NCBI RefSeq assembly: GCF_014805685.1
Contig: NC_060892.1
Span: 12,356,990-12,420,989 of the forward strand
Reading direction: 5' to 3'
DNA length: 64,000 nt
Source: Silurus meridionalis
Lineage: Eukaryota; Chordata; Actinopteri; Siluriformes; Siluridae
Position 1 is the stretch's first letter. Each line of letters begins with the position of its first letter. Both the position numbers and the translations under genes were made by a program. The notes under the pieces were generated by a model that saw only the letters and a list, made by a program, of their open reading frames with translations, did not search any database and was not told where the DNA came from. Positions 49,050 to 62,690 of the stretch are shown here, piece after piece.

Positions 49050-50065
49050 CAAACAGAAAACCATCCACCAATAATCAGCCACCTGGTAAGGAAGGCAACC
49101 ATTAAGTCATTAGCAATCATAAGGTCAGCTGTAGCTCTAAAGGAATGAGAGAAATTCATATCTCAAATAAGAGAATTTCATCACAAGTATAATATACCTA
49201 GCACACACCAAGAGTGGTGCAAAAGAAAAATCCATATAAGTTTGCAAAAATGCACCACAGAGACAACGCAACCAAGATTCAAGATTCAAAATTTGTATTT
49301 GTCACTAACAAATAAACATGTAGAAAACTTCTCTCTGCTCTAATTTGACCAAAATTGAACCTCCTGACCCCAACAAATAGAGCAAAAACTGTTCATGAGA
49401 CGGAAAAACACTATCTTTACATTGAGGCCTAATGGTTGCATTTGTTACATGCACCATGTTGTGGGGTGCTCAGGAGGGACTAGAAAACTGGTCAAGTTGA
49501 GGGCATGATGGATGAAGCCAAATAGGTCAATCCTAAAATTCTAAATCTTTTTCAATCTTAAAGAGATTAAGAAAGGTGCAGAGGTTAATCTTTCAACAGG
49601 ACAATAACCCTAAACATAATGCCAAAACTACACTATATTGTTTCAAAACCAAGAACCCGTGTGTGCTCAAGTGACTATTCAAAGCTCGGACCTTAATCCG
49701 ATTGAAAAAATTTACTGTTCAAAACAGGTCTCTATCCAGTCCGACATTTGTTTTGAAAAAAAAAAAAATCTGCCAGGAAGAAAATCAGGATCCAGATGTT
49801 CAAAGATAATAGCTCAATTTCTCAATAGTGGCCAACAGCTTTTGTAGTCTCAACCCAAGGGACGAATACTTATGCACCCAACAAGAGTCTGCTTTTTTCT
49901 TTTGAAGAAACAGCAGCATTTATTTGTAATATATACTACAAATCAATTTACTAGTAAGCCACTACTGTCAAAAAGCTACACTCAGTTTAAGTTTCAATTT
50001 AAAACAGTTTAAAATGTGTATATGTAGAAGGAGGTTTAAATACTTATGCAAAGACCTTTAATGCA
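49050..50065 (+). mobile_element. Degenerate Tc1/mariner transposon
   Basis: Transposase fragments follow in order: atgttgtggggtgctcagga (49452-49471), a gatggatgaagccaaatagg piece, then caacaggacaataaccctaa for the DNDPKH region and LNPIEKI near 49700. Frameshifts and stops interrupt it. A right terminus of the tacttatgcaaagac type ends near 50065. A foreign piece, aagattcaagattcaaaatt (49275-49294), splits it. Confidence 0.8.
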
Positions 50066-50394
50066 CCAACTCACACCCAAAGCCAAGGCAGGTCTGAAAT
50101 GAACAGTGTGTGTTTGTAATTGCTTGGGTTATACAGTCAGAGAGACTGCGAGAAAGTCCAGTTTATTGCTGTGTGTCCTGACAGGAGTATTTATAGACCC
50201 AAATGCTGTGAGACATGGAGGGAGTGGAAAGAAGGCTGATGTTTGAATTACCGTGGGCCATCTCTCTCACACATGCACATACACTGTTTTTCTCTGAAAT
50301 CCTTATAGGACCATTTATGTAGGATGACATCAATTATATCAAATAGATATAAGGTAAATTGACCTCAAATAGACTTTAGCATTTTACCTCTTTG

Positions 50395-51320
50395 ACCCAC
50401 CCTCACCCTCAGCACTGGAGCTCCCCAGGGTTGTGTTCTGAGCCCCCTGCTGTACTTACTGTACACATATGACTGCGTAGACACTTCCAACTCCACCACC
50501 ATCATCAAGTTTGCTGGCGACACTGTTGTGGTGGGCCTGATCTCCAACAACAACGAGATGGCCTACCTATAAGAGGTTAAAAACCTGAAGAGATGGTGCC
50601 AGGAGAACAACCTTCTCCTGAACGTCAGCAAGACTAAGGAGTTGACAGTGGACTTCAGCACAAAGCAGGAGCAGTCATACCAACTGCTAAACATCAACAG
50701 AACTCTAGTGGAAAAAGTGGGCAGTTTCCGGTACCTAGGTGTTCACATCACACAGGACCTGTCTTGGTCCTGTCACATCAACACCCTGGTGAAGAAGGCC
50801 CGGCAGGGTTCAGGAAAGAGCTTCCAATGAAAGCAAACATTGAAAGCTTGAAAGCAAACACAGAGAATGAGGAGGAGCTTCCTTCCGCAGGCCAATTGGA
50901 GTTTAAACCAGGAAACACCCAGGATAGTACTGGACCTCTCTTTCCATCTTCAACTTCCAACTTTTTTGCACTATAACACTTTAACTCTGGATTTGCACAG
51001 CACAGTGCACTTTATACCACACCATACTGAACACTTTAAGAACAATCATGTTAATCACTTTCATTTTTACTGTCATATGCATCTATGTATATATACATAT
51101 TTTCACATATATCTTCATATATTTTATATTTTATATAGTTTATACTTTTTATTTATCTACCTTCTTTTTTCCCCCTGGTTTTTATTTTTCCTCATTCCCT
51201 TTATATTCCATTCCCTTTTATACTTGAATGCCGCACAGTCTTAAAAAGCATTCCACTGCATGTCGTATTCTGTATGTATGTGTATGTGACAAATAAAATT
51301 TCATTTTATTTGATTTGATT
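50395..51320 (+). mobile_element. Degenerate non-LTR retrotransposon (CR1/L2/Rex1-like group)
   Basis: Translates in one main frame as STGAPQGCVLSPLLYLLYTY, TIIKFAGDTVVVGLIS, WCQENNLLLNVSKTKE and FRYLGVHITQDLSW, the reverse-transcriptase palm. The catalytic FADD box is FAGD, and a stop codon interrupts at about 50570, so it cannot be active. The 3' end runs to gtgacaaataaaatttcatt and a ttgatttgat repeat tail at about 51310. The 5' part is missing. Confidence 0.85.
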
Positions 51321-53429
51321 AATTTGATTAACAAATTAAATTGACATCATGTGGCAGCTACATAAAAAAAAATACATCATGCAGATATACTGTATGTCAA
51401 GCATATGGATGTTTCTGCCATAGAGGAGGTTTAAGTTTTTCATGAATGAGTTTTGTGCAGCACTTCATATAACCATTCTTTCCAACTGTGGTGAGCAGAA
51501 AATCTCATCTTAAGTAACCTTGTTCAATCCACCTAGTTTTCACTTTTATAACTTGCACCTGGAGGATGTTTTTGGTTTTCTGAAGTATACTGTTTCAACT
51601 CTAGAGAGTGCAGTGGGAAACAATGCAAGATCAGCAATTATTTTACTCTAAAACCAGCAAATTTGACACCATTTTCCATTTCACAGACAAGACACCCATT
51701 CAGATCTTATTTACTTCCCCATTGTTTATGTGAAACTAATAAATCTGCACCATTTCATGCATAGTTCTGCTGCCACAATTGGCTGTTTAGGTAATTGTGA
51801 AATAAATGAGTAGATGTTCCTTATAGTGTATCTAATAAGAGTCAATATTTCAAATGTATTATTAGGCTTTAAAAGGAATTTTTAAAAAAGCAGGATTTTC
51901 AGCATGTTATAATCACAGAGCATGACTGAGAATAAAGCGTGCACTGTAAATATTTTTGTCACACTTAATTTATTTGGAGCGAAGCCAGTGAAAAGGTCAA
52001 CATATGATATCATTGTAGGTCAGAAAGGCTGCTTTTATATCACAGACAGCATTGTCATTTTCTGTATATTTCCAGGCTGCTTAGCCAAGAGGCAAAAAAT
52101 CTGTCGTGACTTTACAACGTATCAAACAGTGCTGTGAAAGAATATAGCAGATAGAATGAATGAACATAAATGGAAATACATAGCATAACTGCAGGAAATT
52201 GTGTTTTAATTGATGTGATCTGAATCGGAAAAACTCTTTTTTGCTTTATCATCGTAGCTACAAACATATCTATGGTACCTTTCATTGTGTGCTTCTGTTA
52301 CTGGTACAAAATTACTAAATAAATTAAAGTTTTTTTCTTACATAGAAGCAAACAAATAATTAATCCATTAGCTAGCTTTTGCTAACGTAAAAGCTCTAAT
52401 GTGCTTGCAATGTTTGTTTTCATGGTTAGTGTAAACATTACACAAAAACATTCTTGCGCTAGGGGGACGGATTTTCCCAACATGATTTGTCTTTCAAATT
52501 TAAAACCAAGATTAAAAAAAGACAGCACACGAAGCCCATGCTCTGCAAGTCTTTATTTCTGGAATTCAGAATTTCTCTGCACAACATAGTAAAAGCATTA
52601 AAGCTACACTACATCAAAACATCATTCTGTTCTCTGCCTGGAACGGCTCGAGACACAAATACCAAGTATGAAGTTTTTTTTACTTTTTAAGGCAAGTCAA
52701 CAAGCTTTCACACACTTCAGACACTACACGCAAAACAGCAAACAAACCAGAAAAAACATTTCATGTTTTGGGTTTGTAATTTCAGACGTACTGGCGTACT
52801 GATTGTAGCGTATCTCTGACCTCTTCACTGTTCATCTGTTTTAGTTTTGTGTTGATGAAAGTGCAATTATGATTAGATACGACAAATCTCTTGTCAATTA
52901 ATGTCATTAAATGTTCAGTTTCTTCTGTTCATTTTAATGTTAATCTTTTATTATCCGAATATGCATATTATATGAGCTCAAAGAGTGGAGGCTTTAATAA
53001 TTAAAACTATAAAAAGGTTTCCTTTTTTATTTGTGTTTGATTGTTTCATTTCTTCTTCCTTTCGTCATTTCTCTGTCTTAAATTTTCTCTCTTTATTTCT
53101 TGATTCTCATGAAGTTTTTTCATTACATTTTATTTCTTTTCATCTTTCTTCTTTGAGACGTTAAGAAATAATTAAAGATTTGTTCAATATCATCGTCCAT
53201 CATCATCTTCCTATTTATCAATTTTTTAAAGGTCAAGGCAAAAATACTAATCCAGACTGCACTAATAGAGGTTTTCTGTAGTTCTGTACTTTATCTACAG
53301 TATAATGTGTTATGACTATCAGATTTTTTGCTGATTAGATAAATATGATTATACAGTATGTAGGTATGATGCATGTTTCCTTCTTTCAGAGTACAGTACA
53401 TGTGATACAGGCACAGAACAAGGTTCAGT
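51321..53429. other. Gene-free AT-rich DNA, clec3a-vat1l intergenic
   Basis: Nothing recognised apart from low-complexity T-rich tracts near 53040-53160. The distal vat1l 3' UTR may reach into it. Confidence 0.5.
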
Positions 53430-53640
53430 TATATGACACGAAGAAGTTCAGGTACAAGTAGAGTTACAGGAAGTGATACAGGTACAAGTACAGGAAGAGG
53501 TACAGGTCGAAGTACAGATACAAGTAGAGGCAGAGGTTCATGCAGAGGTACAGATACAGGAACAGGAAGAAGCAGAGGTACAGCTGCAGAAACAGGTACA
53601 GGTAGAGGCAGAGGCAGAGGTGCAGCTACAGGTTCCATTA
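53430..53640 (+). repeat. Degenerate hexanucleotide array (ACAGGT/AGAGGC)
   Basis: About 33 units with a 6-bp period, purine-rich on the plus strand (variants acaggt, acaagt, agaggc, agaggt, gatacag). Both strands stay open because stops are rare in this composition. It encodes only Gly/Thr/Ser/Arg runs and is not regarded as a gene. Confidence 0.9.
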
Positions 53641-54026
53641 TAGTTTTTCTCTACACACATTACACGTTTGCAAAAATATACTTTTTTGAAACATGAGCTC
53701 AGCACAGGCACCATAGTGTAAACACAACACAAAATCGCACACACATGCAGAATCACAAAAGCCAAAAGGACTCACAGCCACTGATTTTCCTGCACACAAA
53801 TCATCAGCTTTTACTGCAAATCTCGAATTATTTGTGAATTGTGAAAGGCTCTGTGAAATCTGCATTTTAACAGACATTCTTTCTTTCTTTAATATTTTTC
53901 AAATAATAATAACTGAAATAATTCATTAATAATAAGCTAAAGTTTATAATAATTTTCATTATTTCTATGTCTGTCTTCTTTTTTCTTGTTTGCAAGTTCC
54001 AGTTGACTTTTGATGTTTTTTCACAC

Positions 54027-54028
<2 letters not shown>

Positions 54029-54088
<60 letters not shown>
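54029..54088. repeat. (AT)n microsatellite
   Basis: About 30 AT units in the presumed vat1l 3' UTR or downstream region. Confidence 0.95.
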
Positions 54089-54092
<4 letters not shown>

Positions 54093-54196
54093 GCAGTTCT
54101 GTGCACTGCTGCTCAATGGACAATAAGTCTTTCTTTCCTGTCACTAACACAACAGAAATACACATGTTTAGAAGATCCACAGAGCTGTAAAGAGGA

Positions 54197-54197
<1 letters not shown>

Positions 54198-54234
<37 letters not shown>

Positions 54235-54262
54235 ATGCACACACACACTCACACGCGCACAC
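54198..54262. repeat. (AC)n microsatellite, interrupted
   Basis: Pure AC units at 54200-54230, then imperfect acacatgcacac and cacacgcgcacac units. Confidence 0.95.
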
Positions 54263-54452
54263 ATATGGTCAGAAACACTGAAGCACTTCAGCACTGTGCT
54301 GGGAATGGCACTTGAGTTGGACAGTTGGCAAGAAGGATATTTTCAAACGCACTACAGTTGCACATTCGTACACTTCACTACAGCGTGGGGAAACACGGGG
54401 CACTCATCCCCTCACAGTCTCTTCTCCTTCCAATGGGGATCATCAGCAGGGC

Positions 54453-55544
54453 TTACTGGATGAAGGGCATTCGCTCCTTATTGTCACTGTCTCCTTCATG
54501 CTCCTCCTCTTCCTCACCTGCCTCACTCGTCTCTGTGCTGTCGCTCGCCATCTGCAGGAGCAGCACACGTGCTTTAACACAAACCACCAGGCTACAAAGC
54601 ACCACCATCCTTCCTTCTTTCTTTCTTAGATTTTTTTACGCTTATTTCTTGTGAATCTAATAGTGTGGAAAATGGTAGTTTAGTGAATTCAAATCCCAGC
54701 CAAACCAAGCTGCTATTCCTGGGCCCTTGAGCAAGGCCCTTAACCCCGTAGCTGCTCAGTTGTATGAATGAGATAAATGTCATTTTGGATAAGGGTGTCT
54801 GCCAAATGCTATTAATGTAGTGTCTAAAAGCTTTTGAGAACACTGCATTAAAATTAAGTGTTTCGTTCTTCCACTTTTTTATATATATATTTTTTACACA
54901 TTTATACCTTTATATGAAGCTGTTTCAAAAGGCCATTAAATCATCTGTAAGAATTCAGAAATTACAGGAAATTACAAGGTGTCAAAAGCCTTCCTTTTAT
55001 TTAACAAATCTTTGAAAAAGTATTAATTAATTTCTACTTATGAAGTAAGAGCATGTGTGTTGGAATTTGAAAATGAAGGCAGTACCTCAGCTATAAGGCG
55101 AAGGTGGACACCTAATAACCACTGTAAATTCTTAGAAACTTGAGGTTAAATTGTGACAGAAACCTGATTTCCAGCAGAAGATAAAATGTTCTTGTTGTTT
55201 TTTTTGACGAGCCATTATGTGTGCCGACGCTCTCAGCACTACTTGAACAAATCTCCATGGAAACTAAGTCATAGTATTTCTCAATCACTGTCATTAAGTG
55301 CTTTTTCTCTTTTTTAAGCTCGTGTCAACAGGACACAGGTGTGCTTAACGTTCCTTCTGCTCTGATTTCAGCAGCTGTTCTTCATTTATTCATCTCAGTC
55401 ACTGATTTGCGTATGCAAACCCAGATACAGACACACAGTTCCCTTTGTTGTGTTACTCACTAAAGGAGTGGGAGACTTTTCGACATCCAGAATCAGCTTT
55501 CCGATGTTTCCTCTGTCGTGGATTCTCTGCATTGCCTCCTTCAC
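54453..55544 (-). CDS. vat1l: Synaptic vesicle membrane protein VAT-1 homolog-like (vat1l), last two coding exons, partial
   Basis: VAT1L belongs to the zinc-free quinone-oxidoreductase branch of the medium-chain dehydrogenase/reductase superfamily and is a membrane-associated neuronal protein. The penultimate coding exon 55544-55461 (84 nt) reads VKEAMQRIHDRGNIGKLILD and ends in SPTPL. The last exon 54551-54453 (99 nt) starts MASDSTETSEAG and continues as an acidic run ending KERMPFIQ. Both match the human C-terminus nearly residue for residue. The preceding exons (Rossmann fold and catalytic core) were not found to the right edge, so the upstream intron exceeds 8.4 kb and the gene is truncated by the window. 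Its order with clec3a matches human 16q23.1. Confidence 0.93.
54552..55460 (-). other. vat1l: vat1l last intron
   Basis: This 909-bp GT-AG intron contains a fish SINE-like tail at about 54665-54812 (motif ggataagggtgtctgcc) and otherwise AT-rich DNA. Confidence 0.7.
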
Positions 55545-55611
55545 CTGGAGTAAAAATTAATATGCATGATATATGTGTGTGCATATAAATATATACACAC
55601 AGTCACACAGT

Positions 55612-55640
<29 letters not shown>
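55612..55640. repeat. (AC)n microsatellite
   Basis: About 14 AC units just inside the vat1l intron, 70 nt from the exon. Confidence 0.9.
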
Positions 55641-55642
<2 letters not shown>

Positions 55643-57561
55643 TCTGAAGTTCTGCTGGCTTCGATCAGATGCTAAACCTGTTTCGCATTTGTATTTTTAA
55701 GGGCAGGAATCAAAGAGCAACAGATGCTATGTTTATGGAAATATTATTTTACGTTATATAACAATAATACCATGTAGCTAAATAAGGCAAAATTGCATAA
55801 TGGCAAAAGCTGTTGCCACTGGAACTCGCCATCAATTACACATGATCACATGATCAGACTGCCCTTCTGTACATTCTCCTATGAAGAAAATAAAGACTTC
55901 CAAAGAATGATCATTTTGCAAACATCTTTCATTAATTTTTCATTCAAGCCTGCTGGAAACTTATCACTTGAATAAACAACCAACATCATTTTAATATCAA
56001 TATTTTGTATATGTCTCGGGGTAACATATTCCTTAAAGTGTTTTAGCCTCAGCCTTTGTATCAATGCAAATAATGCATTATGAAGTGTGCTATTTTCTCC
56101 TATTGTTCGTCATCCGTTTCTATTGTGCTCAGACTATAATCAAGACTGTCCTCATAATCCTTATTTTGTGTATTCCTGCAGCAGCTGCAACCTGTAAACA
56201 GGGCACCAAGTGTGTTTTAGCTCTAACAGCAGCTGCCAAATCGTCCTCTGGTGAGTACCATTCGCCTCATAAACCATAAACTGCAGCCTCTCCAGCATCC
56301 CCCAACACGAATCCAGTTTCATCTCAGTGGCATTGCAAAACAGGTTTAATTGCCTCGAAATGAAGCCACTCGGCCGGGAACGATAAAACGCATGCAGCTC
56401 AGTTCAGACTAATAATTCACACAAACACAAGCTTGACCCTGTCATAATTTTCATGACACACACACATATGCATACAGCATACACAGTGCAGACACAATAT
56501 GCAAATGTGACATAACATTAATTGTGCATGAAAACAAAGCATATTGATTTTATAATACACCACTGAGTCATGTCTGTTTTTGACAGAAAAAAGCTTGCTG
56601 TTCTGGTAAAATCATGACTCATTATTCGCTGCTGAATCACTCTGATGAGTCTCTCTCCATAGTTTCATGGTCAGAAAGCATATTCTGTGAGCTGCACCCA
56701 CACTGTACGATAATGTGCCTGATTTACAGCAGTAACCTGCACATAATTTTACCATCGCCAGCAGTGGCTTGTTCTCTGCATTGTTGTTAAAGTGCACATT
56801 TGACTCGCCGTAGCCTGGGAATACAGCTAGCGGGCTACGCCAGGCTCAGTTCTAAAAACGTTCTCGCTTTTATGTGACCTCGATGGTAGCTCTGTGAGGA
56901 ATTAGTGCACTTAGTTTGGAGAATAACATTAATAATTCAGCAGTCTTGGTAGATTTTTTTTGCTTATCTGCTTACCACAGTATTAGATAAAGTATAAAAG
57001 ATGAAATGAATCAATGATGGAATGTTGTGATCGCTGACTCAAAGCACAGTTACTGTTACAGTCCTAAAGGTGATTTGTTTCCTATAAGTGTACATACTGC
57101 AGTATTTTATTCCCTCTATACAATTGCCAATAGCCAATAAATAACCTTTTTTTTTTTATATATATATAAAAGCAATGTTCATGAGTTAGTTCTTTTTTAG
57201 CTAACATGTTAGCAGCTATAAATTTGCTGTTTTATCTCTTTATGTTTAACTTGTTTTCACTAAGAAAACAAACCAGTCCGACAAAATTAGACCAAATCAG
57301 AATCAAGCAATCAGCCGCTTTCTGAGGAAACCAAAAACATGATTGGAAATTATTTTTCAGCCCTAACTTTTAAGCCATTTTTTAAACTATAATGTGCAAT
57401 AAAGGTCCCAATAAATATAAGTATTGAGTTAGCAGACAAAAATATTTTATATGATGTTTATATTCTATATGCTGCTGAGTCCCCCTCCTAGTTCTTTAAC
57501 ACATGGAGAAATACACGTACATATACATCAAATGTCTCATCTCGTGATGATAGACAGATAG

Positions 57562-57565
<4 letters not shown>

Positions 57566-57610
<45 letters not shown>
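57566..57610. repeat. (GA)n microsatellite
   Basis: About 22 GA units in the vat1l intron. Confidence 0.95.
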
Positions 57611-57611
<1 letters not shown>

Positions 57612-59331
57612 AAACAATCAGTCAAGAGAGACAGAGAAAAGCTATCCAGGTTGAATCTTGATGGAATTTCTTGAGCAAAATCTTGATTTTCCACCAATGT
57701 TTTTGTCTTATTGTTACTTCCCTTGTTGTTGTCGAAGTCCACTTGCTAGCTATCTTAATCATTAGCCAGATTATTTTTGGTATCAATATTTCTCAGTTGC
57801 TTAGTAACAGTGTTCTACTTAATCGTTAAATGGACTGTGTCTTTTGGATTCGGCATGAAGATTACAGGAATGTTATTTTTGCACTTTTCAAAACAAATAT
57901 GAATGATTATCCTCTGTTACCTGAGAAGCGAGGGATAGGTTTCATTAGAAATGATATACTTATTGGAAAAAAGTTAACATTTGCTTGAACCCTTGAGGTT
58001 TCTTACGGTTTATTACCCTTTGTATTAAATCACTGTTGGACTCTCGACTTAAAAGCAGTTGGTTAATTTGAGATTAACCACATTCCTGATAGTATTTTCA
58101 TCTCATCATAACATGTTCATTTGATTACTTTAATCTGCTGTGATTTTCTGATGTGTTACCTTTTCTCTAACAACTCACGACAGCTCATTTACATAATCTT
58201 AGGGTTAAGAAATCGTTTATATAAGAATAGCTTATCTGCTATAGTTCTGTTAAGAGACATTTAACATTTTATGGATGGATCAGCACAGTGTAGTGATCTG
58301 TGAATTTCACAACAACGTTTCAGAAAGAGTTCACCGCTTTCTCAGTCTTTTTAATTGTAAGATACAGGCTGAGAGAGGCTGGTGAATACACGACTTTATA
58401 AAAATGCTTTCATATAAATCCGTATAGAAACTAACATTTCAGAGCAGTTGCGAAACTCTACAATTTAACTACAAACTATAAAAAAGCATTATTTGTTGTA
58501 ATGAATAAATTCAACATTAGAGTAGTTTACTTAGGTATAAATATTAGATAATCCATGGCTAGGTGTGTGTTACACCATTTTAATGTGTGGAGTTAAACAA
58601 CTACCTGAGGCCTGCATTCATCTCCAGTTTGTCAAATTCATCTTTTGCCTTGTCCTATTTATCACAATGGCCAAATTTTCCAAATAAGTTAGGCAACATG
58701 CAAAGATCATCAATCTAGCTCGAATTTATAAATGCTTACAATTTCCTCTAATTTAGAACAGGGATGATTGCACTGGCCAGATCTATCTTCCAGCCAATCA
58801 GAATAGATTATTTAGGTGGACCACTGTATAATAGGCAATAAAGCACTTCAGGCTCTGCACTTTGGGAGCAGAGTTACAGATACATAGATACCCAGAGGGG
58901 GGTATTACACCAACCAGGTGTAGCTTATTTTCCTATTATATATGATTTAATGAAGCCTGTTCTTATTTAACAAACACTTTGATTTTGGTCTAGGTTTCTA
59001 TTAAAAAGTGTTTTTTTATTATTTATGGAAGTCTCCAGAGTCATCACTTTGTTACGTGTATGTCATTTCTTCCACAAACACAATGATACACATTCAAATA
59101 TGCAATAAATGTAGGATCTCAAATTCTTAGTATTTATTAATCATCCCCTGGTGATTTCCAGATTTTCTTTCATTACGCCACCTCAAGAAATCTTATCTTA
59201 GTACAAATTGGCAGCTTGTACCAAAGTAACTCAGCATAGTTTAGTGAAGAGTCAGTGTAATTTCATCCTTCTGTAATCTTCTCCATTATACTCCCAAACC
59301 AGCAGAAACCTTAGCTCTATTGCAGTGATGT

Positions 59332-59473
<142 letters not shown>

Positions 59474-60039
59474 TTTGAAAATGCGGCTTGTCTGCAAAGA
59501 TGCACTAATAAAAATCAGCAAGATTATTACGGTTAAATGGTCGACTTTCGGATTCAACTCAGTAACCAAGAAACTGCTTTCAGCAAATCTATTTCCAAAC
59601 CTGAGGAATGGAGAAACTGGGCATTTACATGCTCCCTGCTGAGAGGTACCAGTCTTTACCAGGCTTTCCGACAGCTTGCAGGATCATTAACTTTTCGTGA
59701 GACGCATCATCATGAACCATCTTCTGACTCTTTTTGGCTGATTTTCAATGAGCTGTTTGCTCACTGGAATAACAAAAAAGCCTCTAGCTACATTCTCTTT
59801 CAATGAAGAACACATTTATATTCAGGAATGAAAATAAATCATATTAAGCTCACAATCTTATCAAATTAGTCAGAAAATCTTGCACTCAGTGTCTACCCAA
59901 AATATGTTCCCTATTCTAAAGACAATGTTAATGTAAACACGTATTTCTGAGTGAAAAGGCATATTTGGTAGAGATTTGTTAGTTTCTCCCAGTTATTCTC
60001 GTCAAGTCAAATCTTTTACACGACTCCAAACCGGAGGCG

Positions 60040-60230
60040 TGCTTTTGAGAAGAGACATTTTCATTAACTGACTGAATTACTGTTCCTTCCTTGGACAACT
60101 TTTGATAGATACTGACCACTACAGACTGGGAAAACCCACAAGAGCTGCAGTTTTGGAGATGCTCTGACCCAGTCATCTAGCCATCACAGTTTGGCCCTTA
60201 TCAAACTTTCTTTAAAAGAAGGAAGGCATG
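60040..60230 (-). mobile_element. Tc1 family 1, N-terminal transposase relic
   Basis: On the minus strand it encodes a helix-turn-helix remnant with VVVSIYQKLSKEGTV preceded by QNCSSCGFSQS, matching the N-terminal DNA-binding domain of Tc1 transposases. It is truncated on both sides, and frame breaks follow within about 60 codons. Confidence 0.75.
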
Positions 60231-61309
60231 AGAGGATGTTATGTGGCATGAAAACATCTGTAGCTGTACTATATACTAGCCATATTTATTCCAAACTTTG
60301 TTTATTTACATAAATATATTTTCTGCACATCTAGCTAGCTAATTAACGGTGCCTTAGCATCTTCTTTGAAACACAGGGTATTGATCAAAACACCAATTTA
60401 TAACTCGAGGACATCTAATACAAACAGTATATATTTTAGAATCTATATACTGTTAAATACTGCCTTGTTGTTCTTGAAATACTTATTAGACCAATTTTAT
60501 GCAGTCTGGTGTTTTTTTACATTTTCTGGGATGAATCAAATGATATCTTCTCAATGATGGACAAACAGGAAGCAAAATAACATTAATTAATTAATTTTAT
60601 AGCGTGTATAAAGCTTTGTTGATTTTGCATGTATTATATACTGTATATTCATATCATTTATATAGTTTTTTTTTAAGTGTTACAAATTATTAGGCTAATT
60701 CAAATTTAGCAATAGTCCAGGCAAAGAAAAACAACCACTGCTACTGTAAAGTAAATATTGTACATTTGTCCAGTTGTTAAAAGAAAGCAACAAGTCATTT
60801 AGTACTTTAAAGATTTGGGTAATATATTGGTTATTTGACTCATTTATTATTGGGTCAGGTGCAGATTTGGTTTTATCCATCAGACTTGGCTTATGAGAAG
60901 TAGGTATTCCAGAGTAGGTGTATTGTGCATAAACATATATAAACATGCATCATGCACCTTACAATGGCACATGACGATAAACATTTTGCCCCATTAGTGA
61001 AGCCATATTTATTTGAGCCTGTTGATGTTTGGGATCAGAGGAGGTAATGATTTAGATGCAAACGTAATTTTTTATCTGAAATTTTTTTCCAACAACTCTC
61101 ACAGTGACGTAGTCATAGTCCAAAAAAATCATCACGCATGATCTACAGAATGGCTGTGAGCTAGAAGAGTAAATAAAGGGCATGGATTTGGATTTGAGCT
61201 TATCTTCTGAATGATTCAGTAATTCTGTCTTCCGCTGCAGTAATTCTGTCTTCTGCTGCAGTAATTCTTAAGACCGTCCTTTGCTTAACAAAATACTTAA
61301 GTCTCTTGA

Positions 61310-61437
61310 AGTCTGGTTCTCTCAAGGTTTCTCCCTCCTGTCATTTATCCTGTGCCTGACACTGGAAATATGAATCTATGTCTGGCTTTGCTGTAAAGCA
61401 GCTTTGTGACAATTTATATTGCTAAGCCAAATTGAAT
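61310..61437 (+). mobile_element. L2-type LINE 3' tail fragment
   Basis: tctggttctctcaaggtttc at the start and aaagcagctttgtgacaatt, gctaagccaaattgaatt at the end, the same 3' UTR type as at 42700-42966 but more diverged. Confidence 0.6.
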
Positions 61438-62619
61438 TAAGGCTACCGGTCTGGTCGTGTCTAAAATTGTAATTTAATCATTCAAAAAAGGCATCCTTTA
61501 TTTATGATTCAGCCTACATAAAACCAGGAAATGAGCTTCCACAGATAATAAAATCTCTGCAGTGGTACATAAGGTCAGATTCCTTTTTCTCTGCGTGCTT
61601 TTTGCACAAACAACCTACAGTTTTTTTAATCAGAGAAAAATGGCTCACGAACCTCACCATAGTTACACGCTATTAGAGATCTCACTAGTCATTTCACCCG
61701 TGACAGGTTTTGTTCCATGCCAAACGTATGAGGGATGGAGTGATTCAATTAGAAGGAAAAGCAATAGAGACCTAATTGAATTTGATAGATCATAGATGGG
61801 ACTGATTTTGTAATTTTCGTGAGAAAATGTCAGTAAGGGGAGAAAATGTAACAAAAAAAAATAGCATGGACTGAACGAACGTTATGCGTGTGTGTATGTA
61901 TGTACAAAAATAGAAAAAAGAAGATGTTTATTATGAGTGTGATGAGGTTTGTGGGGAAATATGCAGTGATGTAGAACAGGGTTCCTAAAAAAGAAGCATC
62001 TCCATTATAATTGACTCTATTACTAGAAGAAAACTAATTCTTAAAATTCTTACAAAAATCTATCAGGAAAAGGAAGTGATTGCATTCGCCATACCCATGT
62101 CATATTTTACAAAACACACTGTTTAATGTTCTAGTCTGGTTGACCAATGTTTCTATAACAGCAGCTCTAACAAAACTTCCAGCCTCAGGGAAAACCACAG
62201 ATTTATATTAATGACCTCATTTGAATACATTAGTGTTTCTATGGTAACGGTTAATTCAGAAATTTGTATGGCAGACACTACACATAATGGTTTTTATTGA
62301 CATAGTGATGTGTTTCTTTGTGAGAAGATGTTTATTTACCATTTTTAGAAGGATTCTCTATAGTGTCAGTTATAGTAGTCAGTGGTAAACTTTCAGATTT
62401 GTCCTTTGTGGTTTGTCGGTATCATGACAAGATACAGGGTTATTTTGTATGTAACTTGTCTCAAGGATATAGTACAGTATTATATTTGATATATAGTTTC
62501 TAGTACAAATTGTTTTATTCATAATTATTTATATCCAGACTCTTAACATTACATAATTTATTCATTTTTAAAATCGGTCTAATCTTTTTATGCAAAAAAA
62601 AAAAAAACAGTATGCAGGA

Positions 62620-62622
<3 letters not shown>

Positions 62623-62665
<43 letters not shown>

Positions 62666-62690
62666 GTAATAATAATAACAATACCAATAA
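62623..62690. repeat. (AAT)n microsatellite
   Basis: About 15 AAT units, then imperfect aatagtaataac units. Confidence 0.95.

Noticed and set aside
53433..53696. 87-aa Gly/Thr/Arg open frame
   Set aside because: It follows the 6-bp repeat period, has no splice or start context and equals an open frame on the other strand; listed as a repeat instead.
59537..59806. 89-aa open frame in the vat1l intron
   Set aside because: Reads as a plain protein ([16 protein letters not shown]) but matches no family I know and begins beside the AT array; could be a decayed repeat.
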